A DNA stretch of 64,000 bases from Streptomyces sp. B3I8 (GTDB lineage Bacteria > Actinomycetota > Actinomycetes > Streptomycetales > Streptomycetaceae). Below, in pieces: positions 1 through 8,145 of the stretch (position 1 is the first letter of the stretch; each line of letters begins with the position of its first letter). The notes under the pieces are model-generated. The model saw nothing but the letters and a program-made list of their open reading frames with translations. It did not search any database and was not told the DNA's origin. The stretch lies in assembly GCF_030816915.1 (NCBI RefSeq), contig NZ_JAUSYN010000002.1, forward strand, positions 5,655,501-5,719,500, given 5' to 3'. Position numbers and translations under genes: made by a program.

Positions 1-107
1 AGGTCGCGGCCGGCCTGCTCGGCGAGCGCCTTCAACTCGGCCTCGCGGAGCGACAGTTCGCTGTCGTCCGGCGCGGTGGCCGACCGGTCGGTGCGCACCG
101 TGGTCAT
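1..107 (-). CDS. cysH: Phosphoadenylyl-sulfate reductase (CysH), N-terminal fragment
   Basis: Only the first 35 codons are inside the window; the gene continues leftward past position 1. CysH reduces PAPS or APS to sulfite in assimilatory sulfate reduction. The visible N-terminus reads MTTVRTDRSATAPDD and then a helix with AELKALAEQAGRDLE-like sequence, which I recognise from Streptomyces CysH proteins; no catalytic motif is visible yet. The ATG overlaps the stop of the upstream small gene by four bases (ATGA), so it is probably translationally coupled within the nirA operon. The identification rests on the short N-terminus plus the operon position. Confidence 0.75.
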   Translation of the reverse strand, partial: MTTVRTDRSATAPDDSELSLREAELKALAEQAGRD

Positions 108-283
108 CTCTGGTCCCCTCCCGTGTCGTGCCCGTGGAGTCCCTGGGCGAGCAGCCCGAGGAACTTCAACCGGAAGGCCCGGTTGCAGGCCCCGCATTCC
201 CACGCACCGTGGCCCTCCTCGCCCGGACGCAGGTCCTCGTCGCCGCAGTAGGGGCAGTAGAACGGTGCCGCCCGCTCGCTCAC
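104..283 (-). CDS. Small zinc-ribbon-like protein of the sulfite reductase operon
   Basis: A 59-residue protein with two Cys pairs, CPYC at residues 10-13 and CGAC at 30-33, spaced like a rubredoxin-type zinc ribbon (or a small iron-binding knuckle). It sits exactly between the sulfite reductase and cysH, overlapping each by four bases (GTGA at its start, ATGA at its end), so all three should be co-translated. The start is GTG at 283. Such small proteins are conserved in actinobacterial sulfur operons, but I know no demonstrated function. A role as a redox or metal-binding partner of the reductases is inference. Confidence 0.75.
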   Translation of the reverse strand: MSERAAPFYCPYCGDEDLRPGEEGHGAWECGACNRAFRLKFLGLLAQGLHGHDTGGDQR

Positions 284-1971
284 GACAGCGCCTCCTCGGA
301 GGCCCGCGCGGCCCACGTGGCGAACCGCTCGCCGTCCTCGCGCTCCACCTGGAAGCGGCGCAGGACGCGCTCGATGTAGTCGGGCAGCTCCTCGGAGGTG
401 ACCTTCAGGCCGCGGACCTTGCGGCCGAAGGACGGCTCCAGGCCGAGCGCGCCGCCCAGGTGCACCTGGTAGCCGCCGACCTGGTTGCCCTCGGCGTCGG
501 TGACCAGCTGGCCCTTGAGACCGATGTCCGCGGTCTGGATGCGGGCGCAGGCGTTGGGGCAGCCGTTGATGTTGATGGTGACCGGCTCCTCGAACTCCGG
601 CAGTCGGCGCTCCAGTTCGTCGATCAGCTCGCTGCCGCGTTCCTTGGTCTCGACGATGGCCAGCTTGCAGAACTCGATGCCGGTGCAGGCCATCGTGCCG
701 CGCCGGAACGGCGAGGGGTTCACCCTGAGGTCCAGCGCCTCCAGGCTCTCCACGAGGGAGTCCACCCGGTCCTGCGGCACGTCGAGGACGATCATCTTCT
801 GCTCGACGGTGGTGGAGACCCGGCCCGAGCCGTGGGCCTCGGCGAGCTCGGCGATCTTGGTGAGCAGCGAGCCGTCGAGCCGGCCGACGCGCGGGGCGAA
901 GCCCACGTAGAAGCGGCCGTCCTTCTGGCGGTGGACGCCGATGTGGTCGCGCCAGGCCTGCGCGGGCATCTCGGGCGCGGGGCCGTCGATCAGCTTGCGG
1001 TGCAGGTACTCGTCCTCCAGGACCTGGCGGAACTTCTCCGCGCCCCAGTCCGCGAGCAGGAACTTCAACCGGGCGCGGTTGCGCAGCCGCCGGTAGCCGT
1101 AGTCGCGGAAGATCGAGGTGACGCCCTCCCACACGTCCGGCACCTCGGCCTCGGGCACCCAGGCGCCCAGCCGCTCACCGAACCTGGGGTTGGTGGACAG
1201 CCCGCCGCCGACCCACAGGTCGAAGCCGGGGCCGTGTTCGGGGTGGACGACGCCGACGAAGGAGATGTCGTTGATCTCGTGTGCCACGTCGAGCAGCGGG
1301 GAACCGGAGACGGCCGTCTTGAACTTGCGGGGCAGGTTGGAGAAGCGCGGGTCGCCGACGTAGCGGCGGACGATCTCGTCCAGCGCGGGCGTGCCGTCGA
1401 TGATCTCGTCCTCGGCCACGCCGGCGACCGGCGAGCCGAGCATGCCGCGCGGGCAGTCGCCGCACGCCTCGGTGGTGGACAGGCCGACGGACTCCAGCCG
1501 CTCCCAGATGGCGGGCACGTCCTCGACGCGCACCCAGTGGAACTGGATGTTCTGCCGGTCGGTGATGTCCGCGGTGCCGCGCGCGTAGGTCTCGGAGACC
1601 TCGCCGACGGCCCGCAGCTGCTCGGTGGTGAGCCGTCCGCCGGTGATACGGACGCGCATCATGAAGTACTCGTCCTCCAGCTCCTCCGGCTCCAGCACGC
1701 CCGTGCGGCCGCCGTCGATCCCGGGGCGGCGCTGGGTGTACAGACCCCACCAGCGGAAACGTCCCCGCAGATCGTTGGGGTCGATGGAGTCGAAACCGCT
1801 CTTGGAGTAGATCGTCTCAATGCGTGTCCGCACATTGAGACCGTCGTCGTCCTTCTTGAGCTGCTCGTTGCCGTTCAGCGGGGTGAAGTGCCCCACGGCC
1901 CACTGACCCTCGCCGCGGTGACGGCTCACCTTGCGGCGGGGCGCGGCGGAATTGCGAGGGGTGGCGGCCAT
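280..1971 (-). CDS. nirA: Ferredoxin-dependent sulfite/nitrite reductase
   Basis: A 563-residue siroheme/[4Fe-4S] reductase that reduces sulfite to sulfide (or nitrite to ammonia) with electrons from ferredoxin. The four cluster-binding cysteines are visible as CTGIEFC near residue 428 and NGCPNAC near residue 468, and the length fits the actinobacterial NirA/SirA family. Because it is followed by cysH and preceded by a Cys-containing leader peptide, sulfite reduction is the more likely job; the mycobacterial homologue called NirA is also a sulfite reductase. The start at 1971 (MAATPRN) is supported by GAAGGACG just upstream; an in-frame extension upstream to 2061 has no ribosome site. Confidence 0.93.
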   Translation of the reverse strand: MAATPRNSAAPRRKVSRHRGEGQWAVGHFTPLNGNEQLKKDDDGLNVRTRIETIYSKSGFDSIDPNDLRGRFRWWGLYTQRRPGIDGGRTGVLEPEELEDEYFMMRVRITGGRLTTEQLRAVGEVSETYARGTADITDRQNIQFHWVRVEDVPAIWERLESVGLSTTEACGDCPRGMLGSPVAGVAEDEIIDGTPALDEIVRRYVGDPRFSNLPRKFKTAVSGSPLLDVAHEINDISFVGVVHPEHGPGFDLWVGGGLSTNPRFGERLGAWVPEAEVPDVWEGVTSIFRDYGYRRLRNRARLKFLLADWGAEKFRQVLEDEYLHRKLIDGPAPEMPAQAWRDHIGVHRQKDGRFYVGFAPRVGRLDGSLLTKIAELAEAHGSGRVSTTVEQKMIVLDVPQDRVDSLVESLEALDLRVNPSPFRRGTMACTGIEFCKLAIVETKERGSELIDELERRLPEFEEPVTININGCPNACARIQTADIGLKGQLVTDAEGNQVGGYQVHLGGALGLEPSFGRKVRGLKVTSEELPDYIERVLRRFQVEREDGERFATWAARASEEALS

Positions 1972-2106
1972 GCGGATACGTCCTTCGGGACAGCGGTGAG
2001 TGCGGCTCGTGCCTGCGCGCAGGGGCATGCGGAGTGCATGCAGGGCGGGCGTGCGCGTCATTGCGCGGGAAGGGGGAGGTACGCGGGGATCCGGCGGTGC
2101 TGGTAC

Positions 2107-2190
2107 TCAGCTCGCCGGACAGATGGCGCTGGACATGCGGCCGAGATCGACGTGGCGCCGACTCACCAGGGCGATTCCAGTTCCAGACAT
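2107..2190 (-). CDS. Cys-containing leader peptide upstream of nirA
   Basis: A 27-codon ORF encoding MSGTGIALVSRRHVDLGRMS followed by SAICPAS. The core RRHVDLGR-x-SSA-x-C is the signature of the short putative leader peptides found before sulfur and cysteine genes in Streptomyces and relatives. It ends 135 bases before the nirA start. A GTG at 2166, preceded by GGAACTGGA, could be the true start and would give a 19-residue peptide. By analogy with other amino-acid leaders it may couple Cys availability to downstream expression; that is inference. Confidence 0.8.
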   Translation of the reverse strand: MSGTGIALVSRRHVDLGRMSSAICPAS

Positions 2191-2372
2191 GGCGGAAGCG
2201 TGGCACGGCAATCCGGACACCGTCCACCATCGTCCAACATCCGGACGTCCTTGTCTCGCATCATGGGACGAGGGTGGTCATCGTCACATGCTCCCGGGGT
2301 TTACGCGTCCGCGCAGGTCGGGCGGGTCGGAGCAGGCCAGGGTGCGAGCGGGTGAGGGCGGGCGGGAGCCGG

Positions 2373-2945
2373 TCAGACCGGGAACGCGCCCGGCCAGGGG
2401 CCGGGGGTAGCCGCCTCCCGCTCCTCCTCCACCTCGGTGTCGAAGAGGTGGAAGCCGCGTCGCTGGTAGTTGGCCAGCGCGTGCGCCCCGTCCTTGCTGC
2501 ACGTGTGCAGCCACACCCGCTTGGTCGGCGCCAGGTCCGGGTGACGCTCGCCCAGGTCCCACGCGCGGGCGGTGCCGTACGACAGCAGGTGACCGCCGAT
2601 CCGCCGGCCCCGGAAGGCGGGCAGCAGCCCGAAATAGAGGATCTCCACGGCCCCCTCGTCCTGCGCCTCCAGCTCCACGTATCCGGCCGGGGTGCCCCGC
2701 TCGTACGCGACCCACGTCTCCACGCCGGGCCGGTCCAGGTGCTCCTGCCAGCGCGCGTACGACCACGGCAGCCGGTCGGTCCAGCGGATGTCGCCGCCGA
2801 CCGAGGCGTACAGGAAACGGCTGAACTCGGGCGAGGGCACCTCGGCACGGACGACGCGGACGTCCCCCTCGGGGGCCTCGGCGGGCAGCAGATCGGTGGG
2901 GGAGGTCTGCTCCAGGGACCAGGTGGTCACGGCGATGTTGCTCAT
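2373..2945 (-). CDS. GNAT family N-acetyltransferase
   Basis: A 190-residue acetyltransferase. The acetyl-CoA pyrophosphate loop is seen at residues 107-120 (LLPAFRGRRIGGHL), preceded by the beta-strand AVEILYFG typical of GNAT motif A, and the C-terminal strand LANYQRRGFHLF matches motif B. The substrate cannot be told from sequence. It stands alone between the nirA leader region and a leftward secreted-protein gene, with tandem repeats upstream. The start at 2945 (MSNIAVTT) was chosen because the preceding in-frame sequence is Arg/Glu-Trp-rich repeat-derived sequence. Confidence 0.85.
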   Translation of the reverse strand: MSNIAVTTWSLEQTSPTDLLPAEAPEGDVRVVRAEVPSPEFSRFLYASVGGDIRWTDRLPWSYARWQEHLDRPGVETWVAYERGTPAGYVELEAQDEGAVEILYFGLLPAFRGRRIGGHLLSYGTARAWDLGERHPDLAPTKRVWLHTCSKDGAHALANYQRRGFHLFDTEVEEEREAATPGPWPGAFPV

Positions 2946-3078
2946 GCGGCCAGACAACCACGGGGGTGCGGCCGGGTCCAAGGCCGGTCCGGCGAAGGAG
3001 ACGGCCGTCCGACAGGGGAGACAGGCGGGTCGGCAGGCGAGACGGAGCCGACGTCCGGCCCGTGGCTCCGCCGCCTCT

Positions 3079-3132
3079 TCGGCCCACTCGGCCCACTCGG
3101 CCCACTCGGCCCACTCGGCCCACTCGGCCCAT
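3079..3132. repeat. 9-bp tandem repeat, six units
   Basis: Six consecutive copies of the nine-base unit TCGGCCCAC (the last ends in CAT). The array lies ten bases beyond the stop of the secreted-protein gene (which ends at 3142) and upstream of the GNAT gene, so it falls in the 3-prime region of one leftward gene and the 5-prime region of the next. Confidence 0.95.
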
Positions 3133-3141
3133 TCAGTCGGC

Positions 3142-4542
3142 TCAGTCCACGGAGTCGTCGACCGACGACAGCGGCACCGCGTACAGCACCCGCTCCGGGA
3201 TCGGCGTGCCCTCCCAGCCGTTGTCCGCGTCGGCCGCCCACTCCGTGAGCGTCCACAGCTCGCCCGTCTCCTGCCAGTACGACAGCGCCTCGGTGTGCTG
3301 TCCCCAGCACGCCTTCGTCCGGTCCGCCGTGCAGGTGGCCGCCTCCGTGCCGGAGGCCGTCTGCCGCCACAGCGTGCCGTGCTTCCCGCGGGCGCCGGGG
3401 GCCTGGCCGACGTACCAGTTCGCCGCGCTCGCCCCGTCCGGCCGGTGCGAGAGGGCGCCCTGGACGCCGACCGCCTTCGTCTCGTACGCCTCGTCCGCGT
3501 CGGCATCGCCGTTCGCGTCGGTGCCGAGCAGTCCGGTACGCGTGCTCTGGGTGCTGAAGTAGTAGCGCCAGAGCCGGGCCGGCTGGGTGCCGCCGGAGCT
3601 GAACCACTCGTTCGCCACCAGACTGTCCGGGGTGGAGGTGCGGTCCAGCGAGACGGAGGCGAAGCACGGCACGTGGTCGTCGTCGGTCGCGTCGCACGCG
3701 CCGCCGGTCAGGCTGTACGAGCCGACGGCGGGCAGCACGTACTGGTAGCCGTGCGCCGAGAAGCCGCCGCTCACCTTGCCCACCGCAGCGCTGTTCACGT
3801 TCGCCCGCAGGATGCGGTGCATGTCGAAGACGAACAGCGCGTTGTCGTGGTCGGCGCCGTTCTTCGCGGTGACGATCAGCTTGTCCTGGTACCAGACCAT
3901 GCCGCCGATGTGGGAGCGGACGGCGCCGAAGTCGGTGCCGCCGGAGAGCGGGGCGACCAGCAGCACCCAGCGGTACCTGAGGTGCGCGGGATCGTTCGCA
4001 TCGACGAACGCGACCCGGGCGAGCCCCTTGTCGTCGGCCGGCTCGCCCGCTTTGTGGTCGTTGTGCGTCCAGCCGGCCAGGATCACGCGGTCCTCGCCCC
4101 ACGTGCCGTCGTCGTCCGCGTCACCGGAGGTGGTGACGGACTGCGGCAGCCACTTCTGTGTCGTGGCGTCCCCGGCGTCCCAGCAGTACGCGCGGCTCGC
4201 CGCGGGCTGGACGGGCAGCGCGGCCCGCTCCGTGCCGTCGCAGTCCGACTTGTCGCGCATCGGGTGGTTGGCGCTCTGCAGCACCCCGTGCACGCCGACG
4301 TTGCCGCCCATCGCCTTCGTGAGCGTGTCCAGGCTGCCGGTCTGCACCAGGTTCTCGTGCAACTGGAGCTTGCCGCGCTCGGCGGAGGAGGTGAGCGGGG
4401 TCAGCGGCCCCGGGTCGTTGTCGCCCGCCGCCTGGGAGGTGCTGATCAGTGTCGCGGCGGCGGTCAGGGCCAGCGCGGTGCCGGCCAGGGTGGCGCGCAG
4501 CGCGCGCCCCCGCTTCTTGCGCCGATGTCTGCCGTGTCCCAT
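3142..4542 (-). CDS. Secreted protein of unknown function
   Basis: A 466-residue exported protein. Residues 1-39 form a signal peptide: a very basic start (GRHRRKKRGR), a hydrophobic Ala/Leu/Thr core and a probable cleavage after STSQA. The mature part contains several acidic Asp-rich loops (DADDDGTW, DANGDADADE) and paired cysteines, which could be calcium-binding or disulfide features of a beta-rich fold. I do not recognise a catalytic motif and assign no function. The start at 4542 is fixed by GGGAGGG five bases upstream; an in-frame ATG at 4599 lacks a ribosome site and would bury the signal peptide. Confidence 0.8.
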   Translation of the reverse strand: MGHGRHRRKKRGRALRATLAGTALALTAAATLISTSQAAGDNDPGPLTPLTSSAERGKLQLHENLVQTGSLDTLTKAMGGNVGVHGVLQSANHPMRDKSDCDGTERAALPVQPAASRAYCWDAGDATTQKWLPQSVTTSGDADDDGTWGEDRVILAGWTHNDHKAGEPADDKGLARVAFVDANDPAHLRYRWVLLVAPLSGGTDFGAVRSHIGGMVWYQDKLIVTAKNGADHDNALFVFDMHRILRANVNSAAVGKVSGGFSAHGYQYVLPAVGSYSLTGGACDATDDDHVPCFASVSLDRTSTPDSLVANEWFSSGGTQPARLWRYYFSTQSTRTGLLGTDANGDADADEAYETKAVGVQGALSHRPDGASAANWYVGQAPGARGKHGTLWRQTASGTEAATCTADRTKACWGQHTEALSYWQETGELWTLTEWAADADNGWEGTPIPERVLYAVPLSSVDDSVD

Positions 4543-4714
4543 CGTTGCCCTCCCGGGACCGTCAACCGCGCCATACGGCCCTCTCGTCGGCCGTGGCACG
4601 AGTGGTGGTCCGGGGAGGATGCTACGTCAGTGGGCCACGCGGCCCACCTACAACGGGGGAATTGGCGGGACGTCCCTCACGAAGCGGTGGGGATGTTCGG
4701 CACCGCACGAGGAA

Positions 4715-6022
4715 TCAGCACGCGCCCGGGGTCCCTGGCCCCGCCCCCCGCGCCCGCGCGACCCCCGGCGCGGTGGACGGCGGCAACAACGCGCCCCGGT
4801 CCGCCGGGAAGCGCACCTCCACCTCCGCGTCCTCGTGGAGCCGGTAGGGCCGGTGGGCCAGCAACGAGCCCAGATAGCGCCGCATGCGCGACAGTTCCGC
4901 ACGGACCGTGACCGTGCGGCGCGGATCGCCGAACAGGTCCGCGGCCAGCGCGGACGCCGTCCGCCCCGCCCGGTCCGACGCCAGCAGGCACAGCAACTCC
5001 GCGTGCCGCAGGCTCAGTACCTGCGTCCAGGCACCCGCCTCGCTGGACACCGTCACCGTCCAGTGCCGCGGCCGGGACACGTCGAGCACCATCCGCAGCG
5101 CCGCCCGCGCCCCCGTCGGCCGCTCCTGCGGCCGCAGCAGCCAGCCGCCCGGCAACGGCTCCACCGCGCACGGCCCGAGGCCCGGCACGGAACCGCGCCC
5201 GGCGCCCAGCGACCCGGGCAGCGCCACCCGCGGGGTGTACGGCACGGACGCCACCGCCGCCGTCCAGCCGTCACGGTCCACCGCGAGCGCCCCGTTGTCG
5301 TCCATCCGGGCCAGCAGCGGCGCCGCCACCGCGCGCAGCCGCTCCAGCGAGGTCAGGTGCAGCTCCCGCAGCCTGGCCTCGGCGAGCCGGGCCACCGAGT
5401 CGACCCAGGCCAGCGCGGTCGGATGCATCGCCTCCAGTGGACCGCTGACATTGACGATGCCGAGGAGCCGGCCGTCGCGCGGATCGCTGATCGGCGCCCC
5501 GGCACACGTCCACGGCAGCAGGGAGCGCACGAAGTGCTCGCCGGAGAACACCTGTACGGGCCGCCGTACCACCAGTGGGGTGCCGACCCCGCTGGTGGCG
5601 ACGGTCTTCTCGCTCCAGTCCGCGCCGACCTCCAGACCCATGCCGTCCGCCCGGCGCAGCACCGGCGCGCTGCCCTCGCGCCACAGCACCCGGCCCTCGT
5701 CGTCGGCGACGACCATGATGTGATGTGCGGCCTCCGCGACCGACAGCAGCGTCTCGCGCAGCACCGGCACCACGTGCCGCAGCGGCGACGCCTGCCGGCG
5801 CCGCTCGACCTCGTCCCGGCCGAGCAGCCCGATCCGTGGCTCCCGGTCGGGGTCGAAACCGCTGCGCAGCATGCGGCTCCAGGACTCCTCGATCACCGCA
5901 CGCGGCGCCATGCCCGTCCGCCGGGACCCGAGCGCGGCGGTGCGCACCTCGCCGAGCACCTGCGCCGCCTGCACGGGGTCCTGGGCGGCGATCCGCGTCA
6001 CGTCCACCACAGTGTGCGCCAA
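4715..6022 (-). CDS. GAF-domain transcriptional regulator
   Basis: A 435-residue regulator resembling the N-terminal half of AcoR-type activators. The GAF domain covers roughly residues 70-230 and contains the recognisable segments TSGVGTPLVVRRPVQVF, SGEHF and WTCAGAPISDP. There is no sigma-54 AAA domain; the C-terminus (about 330-410) instead looks like a winged helix with ELSRMRRYLGSLL, as in Streptomyces GAF regulators. The start is TTG at 6022, chosen because GGGAGGA lies five bases upstream, while the next in-frame GTG has no site. The ligand and targets are unknown; the neighbouring AidB-like gene is on the same strand but behind a terminator. Confidence 0.82.
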   Translation of the reverse strand: MAHTVVDVTRIAAQDPVQAAQVLGEVRTAALGSRRTGMAPRAVIEESWSRMLRSGFDPDREPRIGLLGRDEVERRRQASPLRHVVPVLRETLLSVAEAAHHIMVVADDEGRVLWREGSAPVLRRADGMGLEVGADWSEKTVATSGVGTPLVVRRPVQVFSGEHFVRSLLPWTCAGAPISDPRDGRLLGIVNVSGPLEAMHPTALAWVDSVARLAEARLRELHLTSLERLRAVAAPLLARMDDNGALAVDRDGWTAAVASVPYTPRVALPGSLGAGRGSVPGLGPCAVEPLPGGWLLRPQERPTGARAALRMVLDVSRPRHWTVTVSSEAGAWTQVLSLRHAELLCLLASDRAGRTASALAADLFGDPRRTVTVRAELSRMRRYLGSLLAHRPYRLHEDAEVEVRFPADRGALLPPSTAPGVARARGAGPGTPGAC

Positions 6023-6247
6023 CTCGGTCCTCCCGGGGGCCCGTAGCGCGATGGCCGGGCCCGTCGACTGTTCGCTTCGTCACCGCGCCCCATACTGCCG
6101 CGCTCCCGGTGACACAGTGGCACGCCAGGGCCACGCGGGGCGGCAGCTTGCAACCCCATGCAACCCTGGCGAACAGCCGTACGGTGATTGAAACTTGTTC
6201 AAGCCGTTCCGGCAGTGCCCCGAGGCACCGCCGGTGGGGCAGCTCAA

Positions 6248-6283
6248 CGGGGGTGGTGCCGTGTCGGCGCAGCACCACCCCCG
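6248..6283 (-). terminator. Terminator of the AidB-like gene
   Basis: A perfect 12-base-pair stem (CGGGGGTGGTGC with its complement) and a 12-base loop, about 80 bases past the stop of the leftward acyl-CoA dehydrogenase gene. The rest of the gap 6023-6364 has no gene. It holds a short direct repeat of CACCCCCGTCACACC next to the hairpin and presumably the promoter of the GAF regulator. Confidence 0.8.
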
Positions 6284-6364
6284 TCACACCACCCCCGTCA
6301 CACCACCCGCCCGGTACGACTCCCCGCGGACGGGCGCGGTTTCGCGGCCCCGTGCCGCCGCCCG

Positions 6365-8032
6365 TCAGCCCTCCGCCGGACGCGCCTCCGCCGGACCCGC
6401 TTCCACCGGGCGCGCCCGCTCCACCACCGACGCCAGGTCCAGCGTGTGCGGCAGGGTGCCGAACGCCGTGCCCCAGTCGCCGCCCAGCCGCGAGGCGCAG
6501 AACGCGTCGGCAACCGCGGGCGGCGCGTACCGCACCAGCAGCGAGCCCTGGAGGACCAGCGCCATGCGCTCCGCCAGGCGGCGGGCGCGGCCCTCGACGC
6601 CGTCCAGGTCGGCGAGTTCGGTGAGCAGGTTCTTGACCGCGCCGTCCAGCCGGTGGTCCGCGCCCCGCGTCGTGCCGACCTCGCGCAGGAACGCGTCGAT
6701 CGCCTGCGGTTCGCGTTGCAACGCCCGCGGCACGTCCAGCGCCTGGACGTTCCCGGCGCCCTCCCAGATCGAGTTGAGCGGTGACTCCCGCAGCAGCCGG
6801 GGCATCCCCGACTCCTCCACGTACCCGTTGCCGCCCAGGCACTCGGAGGCCTCCGCCACCAGCGGCGTGCACCGCTTGGTCACCCAGTACTTCGCGGTCG
6901 GCACCGCCAGCCGCAGCAGCGCCCGCTCCTGCTCGCCCCCGTCGTCGTAGGCCGCCGCCAGCCGCAGTCCGAGCGCGGTCGCGGCCTCCGACTCCAGCGC
7001 CAGGTCGGCCAGTACGTTCCGCATCAGCGCCTTGTCGACGAGGGGACCCCCGAAGGCCTCGCGGTGCGTGGCGTGGTGCACGGCCTGCGCCACCGCCTGC
7101 CGCATCAGCGCGGCCGCCCCGAGCACACAGTCGAGCCGGGTCGCGGCGACCATCTCGATGATGGTTCGTACCCCGCGCCCCTCCTCGCCGACCCGGCGCG
7201 CCCACGTCCCGTCGAACTCGACCTCGGCGGAGGCGTTCGACCGGTTGCCCAGCTTGTCCTTGAGCCGCTGGATCAGGAACACGTTGCGTGTGCCGTCCGC
7301 CAGCACCCGCGGCACCAGGAAGCACGTCAGCCCGCCCGGCGCCTGCGCCAGCACCAGGAACCCGTCCGACATCGGTGCCGAACAGAACCACTTGTGGCCG
7401 CGCAGCTCGTACGTGCCGTCCTCGGCCAGCGGCCGGGCCTCGGTGGTGTTCGCCCGTACGTCGCTGCCGCCCTGCTTCTCCGTCATCCCCATGCCGAAGA
7501 TCGCGCCGGCCTTCTGCGCGGCGGGCCGCAACCCACGGTCGTAGATCATCGACGTGAGCCGCGGCTCCCACTCGGCCGCCAGCACCGGGTCGGTGCGCAG
7601 CGCGGGCACCGCCGCGTGCGTCATCGACAGCGGGCAGCCGTTGCCCGCCTCCACCTGCGTCCACACCACGAAGGCCGCCGCCCGCCGCACGTGCCCGGCC
7701 GGCCGCGACCAGGCCGCCGTCAGCCCCGCCGAGACGCCCTTGCCGAGCAGCCGGTGCCAGGAGGGGTGGAAGTCGACCTCGTCGAGCCGGTTGCCGTACC
7801 GGTCGTGCGTGCGCAGCGCCGGCGGGTTCTCGTTGGCCAGCACCCCCCACTCCTGCACCTGCGCCGCACCGGCCGTGCGCCCCAGCCCCGCGAGTTCCTC
7901 CCGTACCTCCCCGAGATGCTCGGGGGCCACATGCCGTTCCACGGCCTCCACGAGGGCCCGGTCGGCGGAGAAGACGTCGTATCCGACCAGGGGCGGGGCC
8001 TGGTTGGTCACCGTGTGCGTGCTGGCTGCCAT
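6365..8032 (-). CDS. AidB-like acyl-CoA dehydrogenase
   Basis: A 555-residue flavoprotein of the acyl-CoA dehydrogenase superfamily, of the longer AidB class (about 540 residues in E. coli). Visible features are MTEKQGGSDVRANTT in the FAD-binding middle domain, KDKLGNRSNASAEVEFD, and ECLGGNGYVEESGMPRLLRE in the C-terminal helical domain, all close to AidB consensus. AidB is linked to the alkylation-damage response in E. coli; the physiological substrate is not established. TAGGTT lies six bases before the ATG and no good ribosome site is seen, so the mRNA may be leaderless. It diverges from the YihY gene. Confidence 0.9.
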   Translation of the reverse strand: MAASTHTVTNQAPPLVGYDVFSADRALVEAVERHVAPEHLGEVREELAGLGRTAGAAQVQEWGVLANENPPALRTHDRYGNRLDEVDFHPSWHRLLGKGVSAGLTAAWSRPAGHVRRAAAFVVWTQVEAGNGCPLSMTHAAVPALRTDPVLAAEWEPRLTSMIYDRGLRPAAQKAGAIFGMGMTEKQGGSDVRANTTEARPLAEDGTYELRGHKWFCSAPMSDGFLVLAQAPGGLTCFLVPRVLADGTRNVFLIQRLKDKLGNRSNASAEVEFDGTWARRVGEEGRGVRTIIEMVAATRLDCVLGAAALMRQAVAQAVHHATHREAFGGPLVDKALMRNVLADLALESEAATALGLRLAAAYDDGGEQERALLRLAVPTAKYWVTKRCTPLVAEASECLGGNGYVEESGMPRLLRESPLNSIWEGAGNVQALDVPRALQREPQAIDAFLREVGTTRGADHRLDGAVKNLLTELADLDGVEGRARRLAERMALVLQGSLLVRYAPPAVADAFCASRLGGDWGTAFGTLPHTLDLASVVERARPVEAGPAEARPAEG

Positions 8033-8133
8033 GCAAGGAACCTACCCCCCGGTACGGGGGAGGTCACCAGCTCGCGGGCACCCGCGCGGACAGCCGGGGC
8101 GACCAGGGTATGAGCGCAGGGGGCGACGGCCGA

Positions 8134-8139
8134 TACCTT
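8134..8139 (+). promoter_or_regulatory. -10 box of a probable leaderless transcript
   Basis: TACCTT lies six bases before the GTG at 8146, with no Shine-Dalgarno sequence between. This spacing puts the transcription start at or next to the start codon, as in leaderless Streptomyces mRNAs. No convincing -35 box was seen. Confidence 0.5.
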
Positions 8140-8145
8140 TGGAAC

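Noticed and set aside
76..2355. A 759-residue open frame on the plus strand opposite nirA
   Set aside because: It is the mirror of the nirA coding frame; its protein is a low-information Leu/Ala/Gly/Val/Asp text and the minus-strand gene has clear motifs.
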